Source: Acidovorax sp. (GTDB taxonomy: Bacteria > Pseudomonadota > Gammaproteobacteria > Burkholderiales > Burkholderiaceae_C). From it: a stretch of DNA of 64,000 nt. Of the stretch, positions 1 through 9,316 are shown in pieces (the stretch's first letter is position 1; each line of letters opens with the position of its first letter). The stretch lies in the NCBI RefSeq assembly GCF_027492855.1, contig NZ_JAPUDY010000068.1:1-64000 (forward strand), written 5' to 3'. Position numbers and translations under genes: made by a program. The notes under the pieces are model-generated. The model saw nothing but the letters and a program-made list of their open reading frames with translations, did not search any database and was not told where the DNA came from.

Positions 1-218
1 AGGAGCTGGACGAATTGTTTGAAATCTGCGACCGGCTGCATGTGGTGGCCAAGGGCCACCTTTCGCCTTCCGTGCCGCGTGCCGAAGCCACGGTGGAACG
101 CATTGGCGAATGGATGAGCGGTCTGTGGCATGCCGATGTGCAGGCCCACCTGGCGCAGCAGCATCAACAGCAGCAGCAACAACAACAGGCCCAGGCCGGG
201 GAGGTGCAGCATGCTTAA
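1..218 (+). CDS. ABC transporter ATP-binding protein, C-terminal end (partial)
   Basis: Only about the last 71 codons are present; the frame is open from base 3. The first visible residues, ELDELFEICDRLHVVAKG, fit the end of the second ATPase lobe of RbsA/YufO-type sugar or nucleoside importers (the 'S-x-EL-x-E' and 'DR-x-x-V-x-x-G' stretch). The tail is rich in glutamine, with a run of eight Gln encoded by CAG/CAA repeats at about 168-188, and looks disordered. The stop codon overlaps the next gene's ATG by 8 bp, so this is the first visible gene of an operon with the two permeases. It should energise uptake of the ligand bound by the BMP proteins downstream. The N-terminal Walker motifs lie outside the window. 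Confidence 0.82.
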   Translation, partial: ELDELFEICDRLHVVAKGHLSPSVPRAEATVERIGEWMSGLWHADVQAHLAQQHQQQQQQQQAQAGEVQHA

Positions 219-1281
219 GCTGGAACCGCGTCCCCAGGCGTCCAGGCTCTGGACCTATGGCTCGCCCCTGCTGGCGCTGGCCTTCACGGTGCTGATTGGC
301 GTGGCATTGTTCATCGCGCTGGGCAAAGACCCGGTGCGCGGGCTGCAGGTCTTCTTCTGGGAGCCCGTCAAAACGCCCTATGCCATTGGCGAACTCATGG
401 TCAAGGCCACTCCGCTTTTGCTGATTGCGCTGGGGCTGGCCGTGTGCTTTCGCTCCAACGTATGGAACATCGGCGCCGAAGGCCAGTTTGTCATCGGCGC
501 CGTAGTGGCGGGCGGCGTGGCGCTGCTGGCCGACAAGACCACCGGCCCGTGGATCGTGCCCGCCATCCTGCTCGCGGGCGTGCTGGGCGGCATGGCATGG
601 GCGGGGCTCACAGCCCTGCTGCGCGACAAGTTCAACGCCAATGAAATTTTGGTGAGCCTGATGCTTGTTTATGTGGCCACGCTGGTGCTGGGCTATCTGG
701 TCTACGGGCCGTGGAAAGACCCCCAGGGCTACAACTTTCCGCAGACCAAAACCTTCGAGAAGGTTACCCAGATCCCGCGCCTGATGCAGGGCTCGCGCAT
801 GTCCATCGGCCTGTTGCTGGCGCTGGCTGGGGCGGGTGCGCTGTGGGTGTTTTTGTTCCGCACCCGCGCTGGTTTTGCCCAGCAGGTGGGCGGCCTGGCA
901 CCGGCGGCGGCGCGTTATGCGGGCTTTTCGTCGCGCCGCGCGTTGTGGACTGCGCTGCTCATCTCGGGCGGCGCGGCGGGCCTGGCGGGCGCGCTGGAGG
1001 TAGCGGGGCCCATCGGCCAGCTCACGCCTTATGTGCCTGCGGGCTACGGTTTTGCGGCCATCATCGTGGCCTTTGTGGGGCGGCTGCACCCGGTGGGCAT
1101 GATTCTCTCGGCCATTCTCATGAGCATGTTTTATATCGGCGGCGAGCTGGCGCAGTCGCGCCTGGGGCTGCCCAAGTCGCTCACGGGCGTGTTCCAGGGG
1201 CTGCTGCTGTTCACGCTGCTGGCGTGTGACACATTGATCGCCTACCGCATCCGCTGGGTGGCATCAAAAGGAGGCAAGTGA
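211..1281 (+). CDS. ABC transporter permease, nucleoside/purine type (BPD_transp_2 family), subunit 1
   Basis: 356-residue inner-membrane protein with about eight to ten hydrophobic segments. The stretch SNVWNIGAEGQFVIGA is the conserved permease loop of the RbsC/YufP family (NIGAEGQ). The chosen start is the ATG at 211 because a strong Shine-Dalgarno (GGGAGGTG) precedes it; an upstream in-frame ATG at 130 would put 27 extra Gln/Asn/Arg-rich residues inside the ATPase gene. The stop codon overlaps the next start as TGATG. With the second permease it should form the heteromeric channel for the BMP-dependent importer. The neighbouring purine deaminases suggest purine bases or nucleosides as cargo; that substrate is inferred. 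Confidence 0.9.
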   Translation: MLKLEPRPQASRLWTYGSPLLALAFTVLIGVALFIALGKDPVRGLQVFFWEPVKTPYAIGELMVKATPLLLIALGLAVCFRSNVWNIGAEGQFVIGAVVAGGVALLADKTTGPWIVPAILLAGVLGGMAWAGLTALLRDKFNANEILVSLMLVYVATLVLGYLVYGPWKDPQGYNFPQTKTFEKVTQIPRLMQGSRMSIGLLLALAGAGALWVFLFRTRAGFAQQVGGLAPAAARYAGFSSRRALWTALLISGGAAGLAGALEVAGPIGQLTPYVPAGYGFAAIIVAFVGRLHPVGMILSAILMSMFYIGGELAQSRLGLPKSLTGVFQGLLLFTLLACDTLIAYRIRWVASKGGK

Positions 1282-2201
1282 TGGAATCCTACGCACTCCT
1301 CATCGGCGCCACGCTGAGCGCGGGCACCGTTCTGGCCATCGCGGCCCTGGGCCTGCTCATCAACGAAAAGGCGGGCATCGTCAACCTGGGGGCCGAGGGC
1401 ATGATGCTCTGCGCAGCCATCGCCGGTTTTGCCACCGTGGTGCACACGGGCAACACCTGGCTGGGCTTTGCGGCGGGCATGGCCGCAGGCGCCGTGCTGG
1501 CCGCCATCTTTGGTGTGCTGGTGATCTGGCTCAACACCAACCAGTACGCCACTGGGCTCGCGCTCAGTCTGTTCGGCGTGGGCTTTTCGGCCTTTGCGGG
1601 CATCAGCTACGTGCAGGCCAAGCTGCCTGAGCTGCCCAAGTACGCGATTCCTGTGCTGGGCGACGTGCCGCTGCTGGGGCCCGCGCTGTTCCAGCAGCAC
1701 CCGCTGGTGTACCTCACCATGTTGCTGGTTGTGGGGCTGATCTGGTTCTTGTACCGCTCGCGCGCTGGCCTGGTGCTGCGCTCGGTGGGCGAATCGCCCG
1801 AGTCGGCCCACGCGCTGGGTTACCCGGTACGGCGCATTCGCCTGGCTGCGGTGGTGGCCGGGGGGGCCCTGTGCGGGCTGGCCGGTGCCTACATCTCCAC
1901 GGTCTATACCCCGCTGTGGGTCGAGGGCATGGTGGCCGGGCGCGGCTGGATCGCGCTGGCGCTCACCACCTTTGCCACCTGGCGCCCGGCACGGGTGTTG
2001 CTTGGTGCTTACCTGTTTGGTGGCGTGACCATGCTGCAGTTCCATTTGCAGGCCACGGGCGTGCAGGTGGCCAGCCAGTTGCTGAGCATGCTGCCGTATG
2101 TGGCCACCATCGTGGTGCTGGCGCTGATCTCGCGCAACCCGGCGTGGATACGCATCAACATGCCCGCATCGCTGGGTAAACCGTTTTATCCGGGTTCGTG
2201 A
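1281..2201 (+). CDS. ABC transporter permease, nucleoside/purine type, subunit 2
   Basis: 306-residue membrane protein, partner of the preceding permease (YufQ-like). It has the family motif GIVNLGAEGMML near residues 33-44 and about eight hydrophobic spans. The ATG at 1281 overlaps the previous stop by one base (TGATG) and sits behind AAAGGAGG, so translational coupling is likely; a GTG at 1278 would add a single residue. It is followed after 111 bp by the lipoprotein binding component. Together with the ATPase end at base 1 the order ATPase-permease-permease-binding protein is typical of BMP-family importers. Confidence 0.9.
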   Translation: MESYALLIGATLSAGTVLAIAALGLLINEKAGIVNLGAEGMMLCAAIAGFATVVHTGNTWLGFAAGMAAGAVLAAIFGVLVIWLNTNQYATGLALSLFGVGFSAFAGISYVQAKLPELPKYAIPVLGDVPLLGPALFQQHPLVYLTMLLVVGLIWFLYRSRAGLVLRSVGESPESAHALGYPVRRIRLAAVVAGGALCGLAGAYISTVYTPLWVEGMVAGRGWIALALTTFATWRPARVLLGAYLFGGVTMLQFHLQATGVQVASQLLSMLPYVATIVVLALISRNPAWIRINMPASLGKPFYPGS

Positions 2202-2312
2202 ATAACCGCCGTGTCCAAGGAATTGCTGGTTACCCGGTGGTAGATCACCCCATAATTAGTGTTTTCGTCCCTCAACCCTTGCAAGTCTTACTTCTTCAAT
2301 AAGGAAACCGAC

Positions 2313-3479
2313 ATGACTGATCTGCAGAAACGCTCCCTGCTCAAGGTGGCAGCGCTCTCCGCCGTGGCTGCTGCCGCCCTCGTGGGTTGCGGCAAGAAGG
2401 AAGAACCGGCACCGGCCCCCGCGCCTGCACCGGCACCCGCAGCAGAAGCACCAGCACCCAAGCCCGAGCCACTGAAGATCGCCTTTGCCTATGTCGGCCC
2501 CGTGGGCGACGGCGGCTGGTCGTTCGCGCACGACAACGGCCGCAAGGCCATCGAGAAGGAGTTCGGCGACAAGGTCGTGACGAGCTTCGTGGAAAGCGTG
2601 CCCGAGTCCGCCGACGCCGAGCGTGTGCTGCGCGACATGGCTGGCCAGGGCAACAAGCTGATCTTCGGCACGACCTTCGGCTACATGGAATCCATCCAGA
2701 AGATCGCCCCCGACTTCAAGGACGTGAAGTTCGAGCACGCCACCGGCTACAAAACCGCCGACAACGTGCGCACCTACGACAGCCGCACCTACGAAGGCGC
2801 GTACATGGCGGGCGTGATCGCCGGTGCCATGACCAAGTCCAACACCCTGGGCGTGGTCGGCTCGGTGCCGATCCCTGAAGTGATCCGCAACATCAACAGC
2901 TTCACGCTGGGTGCACAGTCGGTCAACCCCAAGATCAAGACCAAGGTGGTCTGGGTGAACGAATGGTTCAGCCCACCCAAGGAAACCGAAGCCGCCACCA
3001 GCCTGATCAATGGCGGCGCCGACGTGCTGTTCCAGAACACCGACTCGCCCGCCGTGCTGAAGACGGCGCAAGAAAAGGGCAAGCGCGCCTTCGGCTGGGA
3101 TTCGGACATGACCGCCTACGGCCCCAAGGCCCACCTGGCATCGGCCGTGATCAACTGGGGCCCTTACTACATCAAGGCCACCAAGGATGCGCTGGAAGGC
3201 ACCTGGAGCACCGGCCAAAGCTGGTGGGGCGTGAAGGAAGGCGCGATTGACCTCGTCTCCATCGCCGAAGACGTGCCTGCCGACACCAAGGCCAAGGTCG
3301 AAGCCGTGAAGAAGGGCCTGGCTGACGGCACGTTCCAGATCTGGAAGGGCCCCATCGTCGGCCAGGACGGCAAGCCTGTGCTGGAAAAAGACGCCGTGGC
3401 CGACGACAAGTTCCTCGGTGGCATCAACTTCTACGTCAAGGGCGTGGAAGGCAAGATCCCTGGCGGCGACAAGAAGTAA
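2313..3479 (+). CDS. BMP-family substrate-binding lipoprotein of the purine/nucleoside ABC importer
   Basis: 388-residue lipoprotein. The signal peptide ends in a lipobox (LVGC, Cys about residue 26), followed by a Pro/Ala linker that lifts the domain off the membrane. The body has the BMP/PnrA-like fold signature: IAFAYVGPVGDGGWSFAHD, the 'FGTTFGYME' segment and VNEWFSPPKETEAA. The start is the ATG at 2313 behind AAGGAAA; the in-frame GTG at 2259 has no comparable ribosome site. A weak promoter may lie at 2230-2258 (TTACCC, 17 bp, TAATTA). A strong terminator follows at 3499. BMP proteins bind nucleosides in known cases (PnrA, Med); with adenine and guanine deaminases nearby, a purine ligand is likely but unproven. 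Confidence 0.9.
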   Translation: MTDLQKRSLLKVAALSAVAAAALVGCGKKEEPAPAPAPAPAPAAEAPAPKPEPLKIAFAYVGPVGDGGWSFAHDNGRKAIEKEFGDKVVTSFVESVPESADAERVLRDMAGQGNKLIFGTTFGYMESIQKIAPDFKDVKFEHATGYKTADNVRTYDSRTYEGAYMAGVIAGAMTKSNTLGVVGSVPIPEVIRNINSFTLGAQSVNPKIKTKVVWVNEWFSPPKETEAATSLINGGADVLFQNTDSPAVLKTAQEKGKRAFGWDSDMTAYGPKAHLASAVINWGPYYIKATKDALEGTWSTGQSWWGVKEGAIDLVSIAEDVPADTKAKVEAVKKGLADGTFQIWKGPIVGQDGKPVLEKDAVADDKFLGGINFYVKGVEGKIPGGDKK

Positions 3480-3498
3480 GCCAGCACCGCTGTGACAG

Positions 3499-3528
3499 AG
3501 GGCCGCCTTCGTGCGGCCCTTTTTGTTT
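3499..3528 (+). terminator. Intrinsic terminator after the BMP lipoprotein gene
   Basis: Perfect 8-bp stem AGGGCCGC/GCGGCCCT (3499-3506 and 3513-3520) with a 6-nt loop, followed by TTTTTGTTTTG. It ends the ABC importer operon 20 bp after the stop codon. Confidence 0.88.
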
Positions 3529-3671
3529 TGGGCGGCGCGAGGGGGTCAAGCCGTGGCACCGCACGCGATGGTGGCGGGTCGGGCGTGGGCGGGGCTCGGG
3601 TTTGGGTGGGGTAGTATTCAAAGCGTAGGCCTTTGGGCCTTGTCCTGTCTGGCAACAACGAATTCAGCCTC

Positions 3672-4211
3672 ATGACCGAAACCCAAGCCCCTGTGCCTCA
3701 GATTCCTCCCGAAGTGCTTCGGTACATCAAGGACCCTGTCGAGGAATCCAGGCAATTTGACTTCCTGATCGGAGATTGGGGCGTTGATGCGCTCCGATTC
3801 CGGGAGGACGGGGCCTTGCTGTTCAAGTACAGGGCCTTGTGGAGTGCCGTTGCATTGAACGGCGGCCGCATGATCATGGACAACTTCCAGGCGCTGGGGC
3901 CTGCAGGCCAAGCCGTGTCTTCGTTCGTCACTCTGCGCACGTACTCAGAGGTCACGAATCGCTGGGAGCTTGCCGGATTGCAGGCTTTGCAGCCGTCCGT
4001 GCCCACCGAATGGCATGGCGTGGCCAAGAATGGCGAAATGCTCCTCGACGCGAAGGCTAAAACACCCACTGGCGACTTGGTAAACACCAGGATTCGTTTC
4101 TTCAACATCAGACCCGAATCGTTCTCATGGGAAAGTTCTACGAGCCTTGATGATGGCAAGAGCTGGCGGAAAACGGCCGAACTTACAGCAACCCGGGTGG
4201 CCAAAGGCTGA
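3672..4211 (+). CDS. Hypothetical protein, DUF1579-like
   Basis: 179 residues, no signal peptide and no membrane span. The early motif FDFLIGDW (about residues 30-37) followed by a beta-rich body (FREDGALLFKYRALWSAVALNGG, split here as a description of its strands, and later ESSTSLDDGKSWRK) recalls DUF1579-type lipocalin-like proteins, where a 'fd-x-LIG-x-W' start is followed by strands. That family call is tentative. The ATG at 3672 is preferred to an in-frame TTG at 3633, although its ribosome site is poor. It is a single gene between two terminator-like regions. Its codon use is less G/C-biased than its neighbours. Function unknown. Confidence 0.7.
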   Translation: MTETQAPVPQIPPEVLRYIKDPVEESRQFDFLIGDWGVDALRFREDGALLFKYRALWSAVALNGGRMIMDNFQALGPAGQAVSSFVTLRTYSEVTNRWELAGLQALQPSVPTEWHGVAKNGEMLLDAKAKTPTGDLVNTRIRFFNIRPESFSWESSTSLDDGKSWRKTAELTATRVAKG

Positions 4212-4281
4212 TGCCTCAGATCCGTCGCGCAGAGCGGCTGATTTGTATCGGACCGGCCAGATACATTCGACGGGTTATTGA

Positions 4282-5430
<1,149 letters not shown>

Positions 5431-5464
5431 TTTGAGGCGGGCGCTCACTCAAAAATATGGAAAC

Positions 5465-5524
5465 CCGTTCGGGCTGAGCTTGTCGAAGCCTCTCGCAGCG
5501 CTTCGACAAGCTCAGCCCGAACGG
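5465..5524. repeat. Long palindromic repeat, family B (copy 1, perfect)
   Basis: Two perfectly complementary 25-bp arms (5465-5489 and 5500-5524) around a 10-bp centre. The arm begins CCGTTCGGGCTGAGC and ends GTCGAAGC. It lies 34 bp after the adenine deaminase stop. Other copies are at 8813, 49830 and 62678, all intergenic. No T-run follows, so it is not a classical terminator; it could limit read-through or protect the 3' end of the transcript. Confidence 0.93.
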
Positions 5525-5584
5525 TTCTGATGGATCGAATGCGAATCCGTATCCACCCGCACTGGCCACGGTAAAATGCCCGCG

Positions 5585-5616
5585 AAAGGCTGCTGTCCCG
5601 GCAGCCTTTTGTTTTT
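5585..5616 (+). terminator. Intrinsic terminator or leader attenuator before the second BMP gene
   Basis: Nine-bp stem AAAGGCTGC/GCAGCCTTT (5585-5593 and 5601-5609), 7-nt loop, then TTTTGTTTTTT. It ends about 30 bp before the ATG at 5647. The sequence GGTAAAAT at about 5570-5577 just upstream could be a -10 element; if so, the hairpin sits in the leader of the BMP gene rather than only ending the adenine deaminase transcript. Confidence 0.75.
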
Positions 5617-5646
5617 TCTGTTTTCGGGACCATGTAGAGGAACACC

Positions 5647-6747
5647 ATGTATAAAAACCTCGCAGCCACGCTCGTGGCCGCTTGTTTTTTCTCCCCCGCT
5701 TTTTCACAGACCGCGTCGCCCCAAGGCAGCGCTGCCGAGCCCGTCAAGGCCGGGTTTGTTTATGTCTCGCCCATCACCGAAGCGGGCTGGACGCGCCAGC
5801 ACGAAGAAGGCCGCAGGGCCGTGGAGGCGGCGCTGGGCCCGCAGGTGAAAACCACCTTCGTCGAGAACGTGGCCGAGGGGGCGGATGCCGAGCGCGTGAT
5901 CCGCGACCTGGCCGCCACTGGGCACCAGATCATCTTCACGCCCAGTTTTGGCTACATGGAGCCCACGCTCAAGGTGGCGCAGGACTATCCCAACGTCAAA
6001 TTCGAGTCGATCACCGGCTACAAGACCACGCCCAACGTGGCCACGGCCAATGCGCGCTACTACGAAGGCCGCTATCTGGCAGGCATTGCTGCGGGCCGCA
6101 TGAGCAAGACGGGTGTGGCCGGGTTTGTGGCGGGGTTCCCCATTCCCGAGGTGCTCCAGGGCATCAATGCCTTCACGCTGGGCATGCGCTCGGTCAACCC
6201 CAAGGCCACGGTCAAGGTGGTGTGGATCAACGTGTGGTTCGACCCGCCCAAGGAGCGGGACGCCGCCATGGTGCTGTTCAACCAGGACGCGGACGTGATC
6301 GCGTTCCACACCGGTTCCACCGCTGTGATGGCAGCGGCGCAGGAGCGCGGCAAGATGGCCGTGGCCTACCACTCGGACATGCGCAAGACCGGGCCGGACG
6401 CCCAGATCGTGGCCGTGACGCACCAGTGGGGCGCTTACTACACCGAGCGTGTGCGGGCCGTGCAGAGCGGCCGCTGGAAAAGCGCCAACCTTTGGGGCGG
6501 CGTGCGTGAGGGCATGATCCGCGTGGGCGACTTTGGCCCCAAGGTGCCCGCCGCCGTGCAGCAGGAGGTGCTGGCCGCGCAAAAAGCCATTGGTGCGGGC
6601 CGGTTGCAGCCGTTTCGCGCGGGCAGGACGGCGGTGCGCGACAACGAGGGGCAGGAGCGGATCGCCCCCGGCCAGGCGCTGACCGATGCGCAGATCCTGC
6701 CCATGAACTGGCTGGTGGAGGGCGTGGTGGGCAAGTTGGCGCGCTGA
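5647..6747 (+). CDS. BMP-family periplasmic substrate-binding protein (second copy)
   Basis: 366 residues with a type I signal peptide (hydrophobic core about 6-18, likely cut after AFS before QT). Unlike the protein at 2313 it has no lipobox Cys, so it should be soluble in the periplasm. It shares family landmarks with that paralogue: AGFVYVSPITEAGWTRQHEE, TPSFGYMEP, FPIPEVLQGINAFTLGMRSVNPK (described piecewise) and WFDPPKERDAA. The ATG has AGAGGAAC upstream. No permease or ATPase gene accompanies it, so it may use the transporter at the start of the window with a different ligand preference, or act elsewhere. Followed by guanine deaminase after 35 bp, possibly in one transcript. Confidence 0.88.
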   Translation: MYKNLAATLVAACFFSPAFSQTASPQGSAAEPVKAGFVYVSPITEAGWTRQHEEGRRAVEAALGPQVKTTFVENVAEGADAERVIRDLAATGHQIIFTPSFGYMEPTLKVAQDYPNVKFESITGYKTTPNVATANARYYEGRYLAGIAAGRMSKTGVAGFVAGFPIPEVLQGINAFTLGMRSVNPKATVKVVWINVWFDPPKERDAAMVLFNQDADVIAFHTGSTAVMAAAQERGKMAVAYHSDMRKTGPDAQIVAVTHQWGAYYTERVRAVQSGRWKSANLWGGVREGMIRVGDFGPKVPAAVQQEVLAAQKAIGAGRLQPFRAGRTAVRDNEGQERIAPGQALTDAQILPMNWLVEGVVGKLAR

Positions 6748-6782
6748 CCGCCGCGCGCCATAGCCACTATGGCGCAGGCCGT

Positions 6783-8129
6783 ATGCAGACGCCGGCCCCT
6801 GTCGCTAAGCTAGCGGCCATGCACATTTACCGCTCCGCCCTTTTGCGCTTTGCCGACGATGGCAGCGCCCTGTATGACGAAGATGGCCTGCTGGCCGTGG
6901 GCCCCGATGCCCAGGGCCGCCAGCGCGTGCTGGCCGCAGGCGCCTGGCAGACGCTGGCACCGGGGTTTGCGGACGCGCCGGTCACGCACCTGTCGGGCCG
7001 CATCATCGCGCCGGGGTTTGTGGACATGCATATCCACTACCCCCAGACCGACGTGATCGGCTCGCCCGCCGACGGCCTGCTGCCCTGGCTCGAAAACTAC
7101 ACCTTTCCCCACGAAAAGCGCTTTGCGGCCCCGGACTACAGCGAGCAGGTGGCCCAGTTCTTCGTGGCCGAGCTGCTGCGCAACGGCGTGACCACGGCGC
7201 TGGCGTTTTCCACCTCGCACCCCGCGTCGGCGGATGCCTTGTTTACCGAGGCGCAGCGCCAGCACATGCGCCTCATCACCGGCAAGGTGCTGCAAGACCG
7301 CCACTCGCCCGACGGCGTGCGCGACGAGACAGAGCAAAGCCTGATCGACACCGAAGCGCTGATCAAGCGCTGGCACGGCGTGGACCGCCTGGGTTATGCC
7401 ATCACCCCGCGTTTTGCGCCCACCAGCACCGACGCGCAGTTGCGCGGCGCGGGCGAGCTGGCCGCACGCTACCCCGATACCTGGATCCAGTCGCATGTGG
7501 CCGAGAACCTGGACGAGATCCGCTGGGCGTGCGAGCTGTTCCCCGCCTCGCGCAGCTACCTGGCTGTGTACGACGACTTCGGCCTGATGCGCGAGCGGGC
7601 GGTGTATGCGCACTGCATCCATTTCGACGACGACGACCGCGCGCTGATGCGCGACACCGGCGCCACGGCCGCCGTCAGCCCCACCAGCAACCTGTTCCTG
7701 GGCAGCGGCTTTTTCGACTATGTGGGTGCCGACCGCGTGGGTTTTGGCTATGGCCTGGCCAGCGACGTGGGCGGCGGCACCAGTTTCAGCCCCTTTCACA
7801 CCATGCTGGCGGCCTACTACGTGGGGCGCACCACTGTCGAAGGTAGGCAGAGCAAGCAGGGCCTGAGCCTGTCGCCCCAGCGGCTGTGGTGGCAACACAC
7901 GGCGGGCGCGGCCAAGGCGCTCGGTCTGGCGGGTGTGGTGGGCAACCTGCAGCCGGGCTGCGAGGCCGATTTTGTGGTGCTCAACCCGGAAGCCACCCCG
8001 CTGCTCGCGCGCAAAACCCGGCAGGCCCACAGCCTGGACGAGCTATTGTTTGCGCTGATCGTACTGGGCGACGACCGCGTGGTGGAGCAAACCGTGATTT
8101 CTCAAGCAAAATACGGCCCTCGCGCTTGA
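6783..8129 (+). CDS. guaD: Guanine deaminase
   Basis: 448-residue amidohydrolase converting guanine to xanthine. Metal ligands and family motifs are visible: PGFVDMHIHYPQTDV, QSHVAENLDEI, YAHCIHFDD and ASDVGGGTSFSPF. The length fits GuaD (about 430-450). The start is uncertain: ATG 6783 gives the full frame, while ATG 6819 (MHIYRSALLRF) matches where homologues usually begin; neither has a good Shine-Dalgarno. The final codons (about 8100-8129, residues SQAKYGPRA and the stop) fall inside a family A palindromic repeat, so the C-terminus seems repeat-derived. With adenine deaminase upstream it funnels purine bases to hypoxanthine and xanthine. Confidence 0.93.
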   Translation: MQTPAPVAKLAAMHIYRSALLRFADDGSALYDEDGLLAVGPDAQGRQRVLAAGAWQTLAPGFADAPVTHLSGRIIAPGFVDMHIHYPQTDVIGSPADGLLPWLENYTFPHEKRFAAPDYSEQVAQFFVAELLRNGVTTALAFSTSHPASADALFTEAQRQHMRLITGKVLQDRHSPDGVRDETEQSLIDTEALIKRWHGVDRLGYAITPRFAPTSTDAQLRGAGELAARYPDTWIQSHVAENLDEIRWACELFPASRSYLAVYDDFGLMRERAVYAHCIHFDDDDRALMRDTGATAAVSPTSNLFLGSGFFDYVGADRVGFGYGLASDVGGGTSFSPFHTMLAAYYVGRTTVEGRQSKQGLSLSPQRLWWQHTAGAAKALGLAGVVGNLQPGCEADFVVLNPEATPLLARKTRQAHSLDELLFALIVLGDDRVVEQTVISQAKYGPRA

Positions 8130-8166
8130 TCCTCAAGCGCAATAAGCTATGTATTTGATAGCGCTC
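8121..8166. repeat. Family A palindromic repeat overlapping the end of guaD (degenerate)
   Basis: CGCGCTTGATCC-TCAAGCGCAATAAGC followed by TATTTGATAGC matches the family A core in degenerate form. The guaD stop codon (8127-8129) lies inside it, so the element contributes the end of the reading frame. Confidence 0.6.
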
Positions 8167-8210
8167 CGGGGCTCTCCGACTGCCGGGGCCACAGCGCAGG
8201 GAGTTTTGCT

Positions 8211-8783
8211 ATGAGCATCAAGAGCGACAAATGGATCCGCCGCATGGCGGCCGAGCACGGCATGATCGAGCCTTTCGAGCCTGGCCAGGTGCGTGAGGCC
8301 GAGGGCAAGAAGATCATCAGCTACGGCACCAGCAGCTACGGCTACGACATCCGCTGCGCGCCTGAGTTCAAGGTGTTCACCAACATCCACAGCACGGTGG
8401 TGGACCCCAAGAATTTCGACGAAAAGAGCTTCGTCGATTTCGAGGGAGATAGCTGCATCATCCCGCCCAACAGCTTTGCGCTGGCCCGCACCGTGGAGTA
8501 TTTCCGCATCCCGCGCAACGTGCTCACCATCTGCCTGGGCAAGAGCACCTACGCGCGCTGCGGCATCATCGTCAACGTCACGCCTTTTGAGCCCGAGTGG
8601 GAAGGTTATGTGACGCTGGAGTTCTCCAACACCACGCCGCTGCCCGCGCGCATCTACGCGGGCGAAGGCTGCGCGCAGGTGCTGTTCTTCGAGAGCGACA
8701 AGGACGACGTGTGCGAGGTCAGCTACCGCGACCGGGGCGGCAAGTACCAGGGCCAGGTGGGCGTGACGCTGCCCAAGGCGTGA
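8211..8783 (+). CDS. dcd: dCTP deaminase
   Basis: 190 residues, standard length. It deaminates dCTP to dUTP, feeding dTTP synthesis. The trimeric dUTPase-fold motifs are present: [13 protein letters not shown] near 44-56, [19 protein letters not shown] (catalytic region with the conserved Arg and Glu) and [19 protein letters not shown]. The ATG has GCAGGGAG at a good distance. It stands alone, after guaD and before a family B repeat. Confidence 0.96.
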   Translation: MSIKSDKWIRRMAAEHGMIEPFEPGQVREAEGKKIISYGTSSYGYDIRCAPEFKVFTNIHSTVVDPKNFDEKSFVDFEGDSCIIPPNSFALARTVEYFRIPRNVLTICLGKSTYARCGIIVNVTPFEPEWEGYVTLEFSNTTPLPARIYAGEGCAQVLFFESDKDDVCEVSYRDRGGKYQGQVGVTLPKA

Positions 8784-8812
8784 GGCCAAAGGGTCTTCAA
8801 CACGTACAACCA

Positions 8813-8871
8813 CCGTTCACGCGAGCTTGCCGAAGTGCGGTGCCGGGCTTCGACAAGCTTGGCCAGAACGG
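8813..8871. repeat. Palindromic repeat, family B (copy 2, degenerate)
   Basis: Arms at 8813-8837 and 8847-8871 resemble the copy at 5465 (CCGTTC...CGAAG and GCTTCGACAAGC...GAACGG) with several mismatches. Located 30 bp after dcd. Confidence 0.7.
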
Positions 8872-9029
8872 CCTGGATGGATTGCTTGAACGCGGACGCT
8901 TGTGGGCGCCTGGCCCCGTGGGCCTCGTCCTACGCCGCCTTAGTCCTTTGGCTGAATGGCAAGCCAGCGCGGATTTTTTAGCATGAAGTCCATGCCCCGG
9001 ATGTTCCGGTGGCTGGATGGAGTCTCGCC

Positions 9030-9314
9030 ATGATGACCTTTGCTGCACCTACTGCTCCTGCCAAGGCATTGTGTTCCGAGCCCGCCGTGGATTCTGTCGG
9101 CGGGGCGGAGCCAAGCTACTGGCCCTGTGAGCTGCTCAATGCCTTTGCGCTGAAGATGGCCGCCAGCGGCCACTGCGTGAACATGTCCATGATGCTGGGC
9201 CACCGCCCGTACGCGCTGGAGCAACTGGCGCTGGCGTGCAAGGTGGAAAACAGCGACCTGCACCGGCTGGCCGCCCAGTTGCTGCCTTACTTCAAGTCAC
9301 CGGCGCAGGGCTAG
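9030..9314 (+). CDS. Small hypothetical protein
   Basis: 94 residues, unrecognised. The N-terminal third is Ala/Pro-rich and low complexity; the rest is helical, with WPCELLNAFALKMAASGH and LACKVENSDLHRLAAQLL, and holds three cysteines without a metal-motif spacing. The ATG at 9030 has GGATGGAG upstream; an in-frame GTG at 9009 would add seven residues. It converges with the next gene, with two bases between stop codons, so the two transcripts may overlap. No function is proposed. Confidence 0.6.
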   Translation: MMTFAAPTAPAKALCSEPAVDSVGGAEPSYWPCELLNAFALKMAASGHCVNMSMMLGHRPYALEQLALACKVENSDLHRLAAQLLPYFKSPAQG

Positions 9315-9316
9315 GG

